Assembly: GCA_905147135.1 (NCBI GenBank) | Contig: LR990053.1 | Location: 15,822,501 to 15,886,500, forward strand | Direction of reading: 5' to 3' | DNA: 64,000 nt | Source of the DNA: Blastobasis lacticolella | Lineage: Eukaryota > Arthropoda > Insecta > Lepidoptera > Blastobasidae | In this document: one piece after another, positions 59,501-64,000 of the stretch | Position numbering within the stretch: the first letter of the stretch is position 1 | How the letters are laid out: every line of letters starts with the position of its first letter | Position numbers and translations under genes: made by a program | The notes under the pieces: generated by a model | Databases searched by the model: none | Seen by the model: the letters and a program-made list of their open reading frames with translations, nothing else | Told to the model about the DNA's origin: nothing

Positions 59501-59685
59501 CCGGTAACATAGAACACGAGGGGGAGTCCACCACAGACTGGTCGGCGATCAAAGGGGAGACCGACGCGCCTTCGCTGACGGCCGAAATCGAGGAGAAACT
59601 CAAGGAATTCCGCTTCTTAGCCAACGCGACTAAAGATTTCGACGACGACGAGCCAGACAAAGACGACGAATACAACACGTATTGA
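38797..59685 (+). CDS. CCBE1-type protein (collagen and calcium-binding EGF domain-containing 1)
   Basis: Nine exons: 38797-38921, 46055-46183, 48501-48649, 54073-54218, 55222-55378, 55870-55946, 56924-57093, 57578-57723, 59495-59685. All junctions are GT/AG with matching phases, giving 429 residues. Order: signal peptide (about 1-22), Cys-rich head (to about 84), EGF-like (about 85-134), calcium-binding EGF (135-178), CxxxC plus coiled coil (about 196-236), a Cys pair and short Gly-X-Y collagen run (about 259-288), the helix DLMLLLLADVRHDIKNLEQR, charged region and acidic tail. Vertebrate CCBE1 (about 406 residues) has the same order and a near-identical helix (known family). It is secreted and promotes lymphatic growth through VEGF-C processing; the insect role is unknown. 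Exon 5 could instead start in frame at 55213, adding three residues. Introns are full of transposons. Confidence 0.9.
39543..39563 (+). repeat. Run of 21 C bases in CCBE1 intron 1
   Basis: An uninterrupted C run, G on the other strand. Such runs can form quadruplex or i-motif structures, and their length is often misread in assemblies. Confidence 0.9.
40082..40345 (+). repeat. Family A SINE-like element, well preserved
   Basis: Starts GTGTGGTGTCCGGCAGAGTAG and ends CCTGCAGTGGAGTGTTATGGG plus CTGTGATG. The best sense-strand example of the family in the window. Confidence 0.75.
40378..40577 (+). mobile_element. Helitron-like element fragment
   Basis: Begins near TACATAGTATAAAACAAAG and ends GTCGCGCCGGATCCACTAGT. 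Shares both ends with 43487-43687. The 3-prime CTAGT suggests a Helitron; the 5-prime end is uncertain. Confidence 0.45.
40680..42469. other. CCBE1 intron 1 sequence, mostly unrecognised
   Basis: Apart from a family E-like fragment at 41570-41735 (two CCACCTGATGGAAAG motifs about 105 bases apart), I see no gene or element here. The frame 40932-41141 (minus) has no recognisable domain. Confidence 0.4.
42470..42787. repeat. Two family B SINEs facing each other
   Basis: A sense 3-prime fragment at 42470-42523 is followed by a near full-length antisense copy at 42554-42787 (B box on plus CCGGGAATCGAACCAGG). The tails form an inverted repeat of about 50 bases with a spacer of about 30. Confidence 0.75.
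43280..43490 (+). repeat. Dispersed repeat (GGCATTTGACCGCC family)
   Basis: Contains GGCATTTGACCGCCATCTC, GTTGGTAAGTGACGATGCGG and TTGGAACAGCCTATTCAC, ending with GCGTTCCATTCCTTAGCC. The longest copy in the window. Confidence 0.6.
43487..43687 (+). mobile_element. Helitron-like element fragment
   Basis: CATAGTATAAAAACGCTTCCC to GAAATCGCGCCGAGTCCACTAGT. Parallel to 40378-40577. Confidence 0.45.
43728..43985 (-). repeat. Family A SINE-like element, variant subfamily
   Basis: Antisense: CATCACAGCCCATAACAGTCC to a short tandem of TTTGAGGTGGCGGCACCACAC at about 43940-43990. The 5-prime part differs from the main family (GATTTGTCCCTTAGTCGCC). Confidence 0.65.
44390..44700 (+). repeat. Helitron-like and family A fragments
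   Basis: 44400-44580 resembles the Helitron-like elements (ACAAAGTCACTTC; GATAGAGTGATTCAAGAGG). 44588-44668 is a family A 3-prime end with CAATACCCTCCCCTTTC to GGGCTGTGATGATGA, inserted in it. Confidence 0.45.
44700..45790. other. CCBE1 intron 1 sequence, little recognised
   Basis: A family E-like fragment at 45140-45200 (AAGCTTACGGCCTGCCTGATG). Around 45280-45560 a moderately GC-rich stretch may be a decayed element. No gene seen. Confidence 0.4.
45790..45970 (+). repeat. Family D SINE, 3-prime part
   Basis: ATGAAACCTGCACATTAAGGC, then CAGATGGCAGTCGCTCCACT and CCTGGATCATGGTGAAGG, ending AAAGATGAT. Lies about 85 bases before CCBE1 exon 2. Confidence 0.6.
46055..46183 (+). CDS. CCBE1 exon 2: Cys-rich N-terminal head
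   Basis: Acceptor TTCATTCCAG. Encodes VCPSDHVLRTNDIC, then VACLKMHCCNNFNFIAGR, matching the family pattern of paired cysteines before the EGF domains. Donor GTAAGA. Confidence 0.85.
46229..46600 (+). pseudogene. RTE-type LINE fragment, linker plus 3-prime end
   Basis: Encodes LDKETWWWNDTVQRETRLKK and a basic helix, the region between endonuclease and RT in RTE elements. It jumps directly to the 3-prime end (AAGACCGAGCGAAGTGGGCC, then GCGGACCCTGGGCCCTCG and GATGATGAT). The RT is deleted. It begins 45 bases after CCBE1 exon 2. Confidence 0.7.
46850..46965. repeat. Fragment related to the TIR element at 60449-60716
   Basis: Shares AGACGTTTCGGCC and AACGCCTGAACACTC motifs with 60470-60716. Incomplete. 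Confidence 0.45.
47138..47280 (+). repeat. Family B SINE, 3-prime truncated
   Basis: Head GACGACCCGAATGGTTCAG, B box GGGTTCGATTCCCGGCC, middle TTTCTGTTACGGGTCTGGG. Stops at AAGTATGTATTC, where LINE coding sequence begins at 47281. Preceded by an RTE-like GATGATGAC tail. Confidence 0.75.
47281..48227 (+). pseudogene. Jockey/R1-like LINE reverse transcriptase, C-terminal half
   Basis: Fragments in sequence: FLHINDMLNIPSIHCYADDS (catalytic YADD near 47340), HWGRLNLVEFNPSKTQVCAF, LTSGQHLLLYKAQ-like (47705), PHMEYCSHIWAGE, then RRDFGSLCVFFRLYNEECSE, TFLARTIRMWNELP and GVADVHRRR. Stops and frameshifts lie at about 47530 and 47650, and near 47800-47870. No endonuclease. A second, shorter copy of this 3-prime region lies at 56131-56490. 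Its 3-prime end is shared with the family E repeats. Confidence 0.82.
48141..48326 (+). repeat. 93-bp tandem duplication at the LINE 3-prime end
   Basis: Two near-identical 93-base units, starting at 48141 and 48234, cover the last coding residues, stop and start of the 3-prime UTR. 93 is a multiple of three, so the frame is kept. Confidence 0.9.
48380..48440 (+). repeat. Family B SINE 3-prime fragment
   Basis: CATAACACAAGCTTTGCTTAC to GTGTGAATTTGTCC; ends about 65 bases before CCBE1 exon 3. Confidence 0.65.
48501..48649 (+). CDS. CCBE1 exon 3: first EGF-like domain
   Basis: Acceptor TGTCTTCCAG. Encodes CIPDSVDPCSLQFCEQAC, then CTCHQGFRFDAYSY and PYCV. Spacing matches the first EGF-like unit of the family. 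Donor GTGAGA. Confidence 0.9.
48700..48850 (+). pseudogene. RTE LINE 3-prime end
   Basis: Encodes DKVTTKDAEDRAKW, then RSRKADPGPR, as at the C-terminus of RTE proteins. Only the tail of the element is present, 50 bases after CCBE1 exon 3. Confidence 0.55.
49517..50329 (+). pseudogene. CR1/jockey-like LINE ORF2 C-terminal region, open frame
   Basis: An uninterrupted 270-codon frame: WLYNNILTLNATKTNYICYS, then YLGVFVDQRLSWYYHLEHVS, YMALVQSVIGYCISIWGG, ERAQRSLLKVMYF and a C-terminal helix ending YDEIELLLEN. Same family as the LINEs in segment B and at 24840-27491 but less decayed. The RT core and endonuclease are missing, so it is a 5-prime truncated insertion. A CA repeat and an ATT-rich tail (to about 50742) follow. 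Confidence 0.8.
50331..50548 (+). repeat. (CA)n microsatellite with an internal (TC)n tract
   Basis: About 215 bases of CA repeats with interspersed TACACA units and a CTCTCTCT tract near 50490. All frames through it are artefacts. Confidence 0.95.
51310..51490 (+). repeat. Family E SINE-like element
   Basis: TTGGCAGTGGAGGGACATTTG, then TTTGCTGCCAGAGTAACGTG and GGTGGCCCGCTTGCCTG, ending TATGACATAAAAAGAAAA. Confidence 0.65.
51878..52280 (-). repeat. Family A SINE-like element interrupted by another fragment
   Basis: Antisense: CATCATCACAACCCATGGC to GCCGGACACCACACGGCC. The 5-prime part holds a local duplication of the CACTCCCACGAA motif. At about 52040-52135 foreign sequence is inserted that recurs inverted at 55080-55180 (AAAACCAACAGCAATGATTAC on plus here). 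Confidence 0.6.
52911..52953. repeat. Perfect 19-bp inverted repeat with 5-base loop
   Basis: ACAGATTTAGGTAGGTACC at 52911-52929, loop TACAC, then its exact complement at 52935-52953. A third, direct, nearly identical piece (ACTTAGGTAGGTACCT) is at about 53214-53230, beyond the adjacent SINE. Confidence 0.9.
52955..53212 (+). repeat. Family D tRNA-derived SINE
   Basis: B box GGGTTCGAATCCC, then AGTTATGTACATTAGTTGAA, GAAACCTGCACATG, GATCTGCC and an AAGATGATGAGATGATGA tail. Related 17-base sequence (AGA[T/C]TTAGGTAGGTACCT) stands on both sides, a likely target duplication. Confidence 0.75.
53448..53745 (+). repeat. Family C repeat
   Basis: TAGCGACATCTATCGCTCCAC to CCTGCACCGCCAAATGA; closely similar to 31771-32058. 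Confidence 0.7.
54073..54218 (+). CDS. CCBE1 exon 4: calcium-binding EGF domain
   Basis: Starts in the DVDEC calcium-binding motif and contains CINDPGGYHC, which fits the Cys-x-Asn/Asp-x4-Tyr-x-Cys consensus for beta-hydroxylation and calcium binding. Six cysteines. Acceptor CCACTTTCAG, donor GTAAGT. Confidence 0.92.
54238..54420 (-). repeat. Family A SINE-like fragment at the CCBE1 exon 4 donor side
   Basis: Begins 20 bases after exon 4 of CCBE1: CATCATCATCACAGACC, with duplicated CTCCCACGAA motifs, ending at CATTTTCCAGCCTATGG. 5-prime truncated. Confidence 0.6.
54495..54780 (+). repeat. Family D tRNA-derived SINE, decayed
   Basis: GTCCTTGGCTAGCGGGTCAG, then AGTTATATACATTAGTTGCAC, TTTGATCTGCTAAATCCTAG and a GATGATTATTATAATGATT tail. 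Confidence 0.6.
55222..55378 (+). CDS. CCBE1 exon 5: CxxxC motif and coiled coil
   Basis: Encodes CYANC followed by a Lys/Leu/Gln-rich helix (WLSKKVKQLGDQLRTTQMAL) where vertebrate CCBE1 has a CCATC plus heptad-like helix. Acceptor is ATATGCAG; an in-frame alternative (ACTTTAG) begins at 55213. Donor GTGAGA. An inverted RTE fragment follows within 80 bases. Confidence 0.82.
55452..55765 (-). pseudogene. RTE LINE C-terminal fragment, antisense
   Basis: The minus strand matches the 3-prime coding part of the RTE at 23032-24181 (on plus CTTCGCCCGATCTTCGGCG; CTTTCCTGATACCGGCAGG; GGGGCTTACGCAACACG). A shorter related piece is at 53925-53965. Sits in CCBE1 intron 5. Confidence 0.75.
55870..55946 (+). 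CDS. CCBE1 exon 6: linker and Cys pair before the collagen run
   Basis: Only one phase joins both neighbours: G, then HQPQRLLDATVPLQGGYCRC and ERGPR. The other two frames do not fit (one ends in a stop made by the donor). Acceptor TTATTACAG, donor GTAAGT. Confidence 0.8.
56131..56490 (+). pseudogene. Jockey/R1-like LINE C-terminal fragment
   Basis: Encodes LEPLAERRDFGSLCVFYRL, then TFLARTIRMWNEL and PGVADVH, the same family as 47281-48227 but shortened and broken. In CCBE1 intron 6. Confidence 0.75.
56924..57093 (+). CDS. CCBE1 exon 7: collagen triplets and conserved helix
   Basis: Encodes GPAGPPGMEGPKGDTGDTG and a few further triplets, about ten Gly-X-Y in all, then GSLDLMLLLLADVRHDIKNL and EQRVF. 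This helix is the clearest family signature. The collagen part is much shorter than in vertebrates. Donor GTGAGT. Confidence 0.93.
57393..57480 (+). repeat. Family D SINE head fragment
   Basis: GGAGCGTCGGTGGCCTAACGG and GGGTTTGAATCCCAGTGCTG; the 3-prime part is missing. Confidence 0.55.
57578..57723 (+). CDS. CCBE1 exon 8: charged helical region
   Basis: Encodes LPERFNLEKAWRRQHKLEKL and further Lys/Glu-rich sequence ending VEVTPH. No named domain. Acceptor CTCGTTTTAG, donor GTAAGC. Confidence 0.82.
57724..58690. other. CCBE1 intron 8, first part, nothing recognised
   Basis: No gene or known repeat core found between the exon 8 donor and about 58690. A CCAGTATAAAAGAAGCTAAC stretch near 57760 is imperfectly mirrored near 57815, but no element boundary is clear. 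Confidence 0.35.
58885..59152 (+). repeat. Full-length family B SINE with 13-bp target duplication
   Basis: CTGCCCGGCATTG at 58872-58884 and 59153-59165. Head GGACGACCTGTGTGGTTCAAT, B box GGGTTCAATTCTCGGCC, full middle and tail, ending in an ATTTATTTATT-rich stretch. The best reference copy of the family here. Confidence 0.88.
59495..59685 (+). CDS. CCBE1 exon 9: C-terminus
   Basis: Encodes GVTGNIEHEGEST, then EIEEKLKEFRFLANATKD and a strongly acidic tail ending DEYNTY and TGA. NAT is a possible N-glycosylation site. Acceptor CTTTCCCAG. Confidence 0.87.
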
Positions 59686-59721
59686 TACAAGAAATGTTTT
59701 TTATTTGTAGTAATAGTTATC

Positions 59722-59727
59722 AATAAA
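59722..59727 (+). terminator. CCBE1 poly(A) signal
   Basis: AATAAA 37 bases after the TGA stop. Confidence 0.7.
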
Positions 59728-59929
59728 AAATACTAACAACTCATCTACATTTTTAGTGTGCAAGTAGCAGTTTTTCGTGAGGTATTCATAGCATACATAA
59801 ACACTTACTAGATGGCGCAATCGACAGTTTTGCTAATAATTGAATGCGAAAAACGGGATTACAAACTTATGAAGAACATGATTATTATTAATAAGTTTTA
59901 AAGGCCAGGTTACAAACCCAGTTATACTG

Positions 59930-60050
59930 TATTTGCGTATACACAACGGCAACGCGTGGGTGATGCCCTTGGTATTGCAAACGTCCATAGGCTGCGGTGA
60001 CTACTTACCATCAGGCAGGCCGTAAGCTGGTTTGCCACATTGGGGAACAA
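59930..60050 (+). repeat. Family E SINE-like fragment
   Basis: ACGCGTGGGTGATGCCCTTGG, then ACTTACCATCAGGCAGGCCG and an A-rich end, between the CCBE1 and COPE genes. Confidence 0.55.
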
Positions 60051-60448
60051 AAAAATAAAAATAAAATTTTTGTATTACAAAAATAAATACATATAAGAAA
60101 TTCATACTACAAATACTCCATTTTACGCTGTTTATTTAAAGATGTTTCAGAAAGTAGCTATAATTGAAATTGAAATAAGGACTTTTATAATTTAAAGTCT
60201 AATCAAAAGTTGCTGAAACCGCCATCTCTTAATTGCTGTTGCCACTATTGACAGTACCTAATGTAAAACTGTTCATTAGTTTTTTATGGTTAGCAGTTTA
60301 GTATTTTTTTCGTAAGACGTTTCAAAATAAATAAACAATCTAGCGCGACGACAATACTGAATGTGGCGTAAAAAGGAACTAACATGCTCCCATAAATACA
60401 AAACAATACAGAAGACAGCTAACGCCCCACTCACGGTCATTTCACATA

Positions 60449-60716
60449 CGAGTGTTCCAAAGTTTCGGCCTGGTCTGGTTTTGGACCGCGAGCCGAAACG
60501 TCTGATTAATTAAAATTATAATTTTTCCTTAGACGTTTGGACTCGCAGTTAAAAATTCTATTAAATAAATATATTTTCACCGACTGTCCTAAAATTATAT
60601 CTAAGAACATTTGTAACTGCGGGCCCAAACCCCTGAGTAAAAATTTAAATGTTAATGCATCAGTCGTTTCGGCCCGCAGGCCAAAACCTAGCCGCCCCAA
60701 AACGCCTGAACACTCG
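60449..60716. mobile_element. Small TA-flanked inverted-repeat element (MITE)
   Basis: Ends CGAGTGTTC and GAACACTCG, with TA on both sides (60447-60448 and 60717-60718). GTTTCGGCC motifs occur near both ends. Length 268 bases. Fits a Tc1/mariner-type MITE (inference). Lies between the CCBE1 and COPE 3-prime ends. Confidence 0.6.
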
Positions 60717-60808
60717 TACCCACGCCCCAACAAATCAAACTCAGCCTTTTAATTTGGAATACAACTTATTATATTATCAATAAAACATTCAATAAACTCT
60801 CTGCAATA

Positions 60809-60946
60809 CTACACGGTGGACGTCTGCACAGACGCCTGGTACTGTCCAGCCAGTCGTCGCAACTCGTTGCTTTTAGCGTGGTACTCCTTGGAGAATGGAT
60901 GGTCTGGATGGCTGTCCAACAGCTGGGCGATGTAGCGCGATGCCAC
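60809..60946 (-). CDS. COPE last exon
   Basis: Acceptor (minus) CAACATTGCAG, then VASRYIAQLLDSHPDHPFSK, ending VQTSTV and TAG (complement of 60809-60811). 45 residues. No canonical AATAAA in the next 40 bases; an AATATA variant lies close by. Confidence 0.88.
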   Translation of the reverse strand: MASRYIAQLLDSHPDHPFSKEYHAKSNELRRLAGQYQASVQTSTV

Positions 60947-63900
60947 CTGCAATGTTGCCACAATATTTATACTTATTTATACCACAAATGTGGCAGAGTT
61001 TTTGGCCAGTTTGGTGGCCACAGGCACAGTAGTACAAACTAGTGACCCGACCCGTCTTCGCACGGGTAACCGTAACCAATTATACACCTAAACTATCCTT
61101 ATGAATCACTCGTGTCTATTGAAAACCACATGAAAATCCGTTAAGTAATTTTTGAGTTTATCGCGAACAGACAGAACAGACGCGGCATAGGACTTTGTTT
61201 TATAAATATGCAACTGCAGTCGTCTTAAATCAAATTAGATCCAAAACAATAAAAGACAGGAAACTTTATCAATATTAAAGCCTGATGGAAAGTGGTCACT
61301 GCCAACACCAGGGGTATCGCTAACGCGTTGTCTACCTCTGAATCAAAGGACACGTTGCTCAGGCAGCAAAAAGGGAAATGTCGCATTACCAAAGCCATAG
61401 TTCCCTAAACCCCCATAAGAGACCTTACACACAATACTTATCGAATCAGTAACGCAAAAAACGTCACTACCCGAGCTGCAAAAGTTAAAAATAAAATTGG
61501 AGTCGGAACATAAGCCTCCTAACTCGCGCTAAATACCCCGTCCTCGGCCGCATCCAGCATCAAATCAAAATACGTTTATTCTTAGGATTTTTGTAATTCT
61601 TCACGCCATCTGTAAGATGTCCGTCCAGCACTATGCTTGCCGAGTTGCAGTCTCCACTCAAGAACTCGTTTACCCCAGCGTAGCCGGTTCCTCGGTTCAT
61701 ATGGCCAGAATAAAAGGTTTATTCACCTTAATAATTCATAATACATACATAATTCATTGATATTAGGTCTTTAATTAAATACCAGGGACCCGCCCCGGCT
61801 TTGCACTGGTCTTTTCGAGTATAGGGCGGCCTCCACGACATGGACGGACGACATCGTCAAGACCGTGGGAAGCCGATGTTTGCAAGTACTGGTGACGTAC
61901 TATGCCTATGTTCAGCAGTGGACATCCTGCGGCTGAGATGATAATTTTTTTATGCTATTTAGTGACAAAAGAACAGACAGCCTGTGATGGTAAGTGGTAA
62001 CTGACATAACATCTACAATTCATACATTTAGGTTGCAGGAAACAAAAATTCAAAAACTATCACAAAATGAAATGAAAAAATCATGTTAGGATAAGGATAA
62101 AGATAGGTTGTCTACTTGTTTGTCACTACGTAAAACAAAAAAAAAAGGGAAGGTACTTACCTCTGGCGGCTTCCCACTATGCGCGGCGGTGGCTGCCAGT
62201 CCAAGCAGTAAGTCCGGCTGCGCGGGCGCCCGCGACTGCGCCTCCGATAGCAATTGCTCGGCTTCCTCCCACATGCCTAAGGGTGTAAGACTAGGTTAAT
62301 TATATATGTTTTTCATACGGTACGCAAGCGGGCTACCTGATGGAAAGTGGTCACAACTGCTTATTGACATTAGCATCACCAATAATCGTGGACAAACTCC
62401 CACAGCGCCATCTAGCCCCAAACTAAGCAAAGCCTGTGCTATGGGTGCTAGATAAGTGATATACTACATAATTACTATTATAAAGTTTTCTACGTATGTT
62501 AAAAAAGTGTCAGCAGTGCTTAAGAGTACTCGAAATACAGGACTATATACTCGTACACAAAGGTACGCGATATGAAACTTGGAGAATACTTTCAAAATGT
62601 CTAATAATGACCTTTGCACTCTTTTTGAGCAATGGAATAATAGTAGGGAGGCCTTAGCCCTACCGTGGGACAACTATCAATTCTAATGACCGCGACCGTT
62701 TAAAAACTTATGTACTTACTCTATACTATTATAAAGAGGTTTGTAGCTGTTGGTACACAGGGCAGCACACCACTAACCGGTGTAAAATGAGCTAGCATCA
62801 CTATGGATGCGCGTACGCTTACAAACCGGACGGTCCAAGGTCCAAACAGGGTAGGTTGAGGTGCTGTCTTCAAGGTGATCATCATCAGCCTATACTAGTC
62901 CACTGCTGGACATAGGCCACCCCTAATGAGCGCCAATGCACCCTGTCCTCGGCTGTATCCAGGATCCATCCGCAGGCGCCCGCAAATCGTCACTCCACCT
63001 GGTCGGAGGGTGTCTCAAACTACGCCTACCGAGTCGCGGGCTCCAGTCTACACTCAAGAACTCATTCACCCCAGCGGTTGACGGTTCGTCGACAGATAAG
63101 GCCAGTCCAGGGCCTAGGTGAATAATAAAGGTTTGGTGGTGGAACGGATAAGGTAGTCGCCAATGTTGGCAAGCGGAAATGGAACAGGTTGAAAAAATTA
63201 CCCACCCGGGTGTTGTGACCAAGGGTGCGACAGTTGATCGTCGGAAGTTGTATTTACGCCGCGGAAGTTGGCACGCTTCTCTAGCGCGATGTAGGAACGG
63301 TCAGCGCCATCTATGTGCGGATGTTTGCCAACTTTCGTGTTCGTATACTCGTAATGTGAGTATCGTTGAGTTTCCCTATTGGAGCGATAGATGTCGCTAC
63401 ACTTACAAAAAAAGTCTAAAGTCTAAGCAGTTAGTTGAGGTGCTCGTACGCTTATAAACAGGAGACTGTCTAAAGTCTTGATTATTATGCAACACGGCAG
63501 ACAAACAGGCAGTCTCAACAGTAAGTTGAGGTGCTCAAACTCTTACAAACCGGACAGTTCAAAGTCTGAAACACTAAGTTGAGGTGGTGTCTTCCAGTAG
63601 GCCTAGCAGTAGTTGCTCGCGCGCGCGATAAGCGAGAATAATCGCGACATATGTATTGCTATCTCTTTCGTCTTAGTATTGAGAGAAAGTGACAAACGCT
63701 CACTCGCGGCGCGAGCTTTGTCGCGGACACACTTGTCCTAGGGCCACAGGTGAATAATAAAGGAAATATGCGGGCGTACCCCTGGAGCTACGCTGCCAAA
63801 CCGGAGCCGGTCCAAAGTCAACAGTCTAAACACTAAGTTGAGGTGGTGTCTAAACACTAAATTGACGTTGTTAATATGTGGTGTTACCCCTGGAGGCTGC

Positions 63901-64000
63901 GGCGGCGGCGCCCACGGCGGCGGGCCCGGCGCCCAGCGCGCCGAGCCGCTCCGCCAGCTCCATCATGCTGTAGTGAGCGTCCTGCACGCCCGGACCGCCC
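60809..64000 (-). CDS. Coatomer subunit epsilon (COPE), C-terminal part, cut by window edge
   Basis: Minus-strand exons: 64000-63888 (continues outside), 62276-62161, 60946-60809, with matching phases and about 121 residues to a TAG stop. Epsilon-COP is part of the cytosolic COPI coat that makes retrograde Golgi vesicles; it is an all-helical TPR-like protein. Signature pieces: DAHYSMMELAERLG, MWEEAEQLL, HSGKPPE joined across the intron to VASRYIAQLLDSHPDHPF, then SKEYHAKSNELRRLAGQY. These fit the family C-terminus in order and spacing. The first exon in the window ends in an Ala/Gly-rich stretch that is less conserved than the usual helix there. Donor sequences are GTAACA and GTAAGT. Confidence 0.9.
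61265..61420 (-). repeat. Family E SINE-like fragment in a COPE intron
   Basis: GCCTGATGGAAAGTGGTCACT, then GGGGTATCGCTAACGCG and GGCAGCAAAAAGGGAAATG. Confidence 0.6.
61500..61945. pseudogene. Two RTE-type LINE C-terminal fragments
   Basis: 61500-61720 is an antisense piece (on plus CCGTCCTCGGCCGCATCCAG; CTCAAGAACTCGTTTACCCC) with a short foreign insert at about 61560-61605. 61830-61945 is a sense piece encoding WTDDIVKTVGSR, then YVQQWTSCG, the usual C-terminal motif of a lepidopteran RTE group. Confidence 0.6.
62161..62276 (-). CDS. COPE penultimate exon (TPR-like helices)
   Basis: Acceptor ACACCCTTAG. Encodes GMWEEAEQLLSEAQSRAPAQ and LLLGLAATAAHSGKPPE. Donor GTAAGT. Confidence 0.88.
62391..62466 (-). 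repeat. Family B SINE 3-prime fragment
   Basis: Antisense: GTGGACAAACTCCCACAGCG, then CTAGCCCCAAACTAAGCAAAG. In a COPE intron. Confidence 0.65.
62880..63110 (-). pseudogene. RTE-type LINE C-terminal fragment
   Basis: The minus strand encodes PPTRWSDDLRAPADGSWIQP, then (shifted frame) a YVQQW-like end and a GATGATGAT tail at 62880. Same group as 61830-61945. In the COPE intron. Confidence 0.65.
63125..63410 (-). repeat. Family C repeat, antisense
   Basis: On plus from GGTGGTGGAACGGATAAGG to GAGCGATAGATGTCGCTACAC. Directly next to the RTE fragment. Confidence 0.65.
63888..64000 (-). CDS. COPE exon at the window edge
   Basis: Encodes GGPGVQDAHYSMMELAERLG followed by an Ala/Gly-rich stretch; donor GTAACA. 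GC-rich compared with surroundings. The 5-prime border is outside the window. Confidence 0.8.

Noticed and set aside
62086..62160. Extension of the COPE exon past 62161 into the frame ending at 62086
   Set aside because: GTAAGT directly follows the conserved GKPPE motif and the next exon continues the protein in phase, so the extension is intron.

Overview
This window looks like a stretch of a lepidopteran (moth or butterfly) nuclear genome. Genes are split by introns with GT/AG borders. The spaces between and inside genes are packed with transposon families typical of Lepidoptera: tRNA-derived SINEs, RTE, jockey and CR1-like LINEs, Helitrons, hAT elements and TIR elements. Two protein families point to an insect: a secreted chitin-binding (peritrophin-A type) protein, and an insect-type version of CCBE1. 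There is no bacterial gene organisation and no CRISPR array or rRNA.

Three host loci are supported. (1) 1895-5757 (+): a small three-exon gene for a secreted protein with two chitin-binding type-2 domains, with TATA box, signal peptide and poly(A) signal. (2) 38797-59685 (+): a nine-exon gene reconstructed here exon by exon, with every intron phase matching. It encodes a 429-residue CCBE1-type protein: signal peptide, Cys-rich head, EGF-like, calcium-binding EGF, coiled coil, short collagen stretch, conserved helix and acidic tail. (3) 60809-64000 (-): the last three exons of the coatomer epsilon subunit (COPE), tail to tail with CCBE1 and cut by the window edge.

The left half (about 1-35 kb) is a mosaic of inverted duplications. 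Segment A (838-6190) carries the chitin-binding gene and recurs inverted at 18270-24400, where the gene is dead: a nonsense codon, a lost splice acceptor and three fewer linker repeats. Segment B (6235-9010), with a broken LINE, recurs inverted at 27480-29872. Segment C (9946-12830) recurs inverted at 29880-35154. Later insertions lie in one arm only, so the other arm preserves the exact empty site. That gives precise ends and target duplications for a Helitron, a TA-flanked DNA transposon with a PHD-like finger, two hAT elements and one unclassified repeat.

The right half is the CCBE1 gene, whose large introns are filled with LINE and SINE fragments, followed by COPE. I found no obviously new biological system. 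The most informative items are the inverted gene/pseudogene pair with its paired empty sites, the insect CCBE1 gene, and a SINE-like family sharing its 3-prime half with a LINE in the same window. All identifications come from reading the sequence; no database search was possible.
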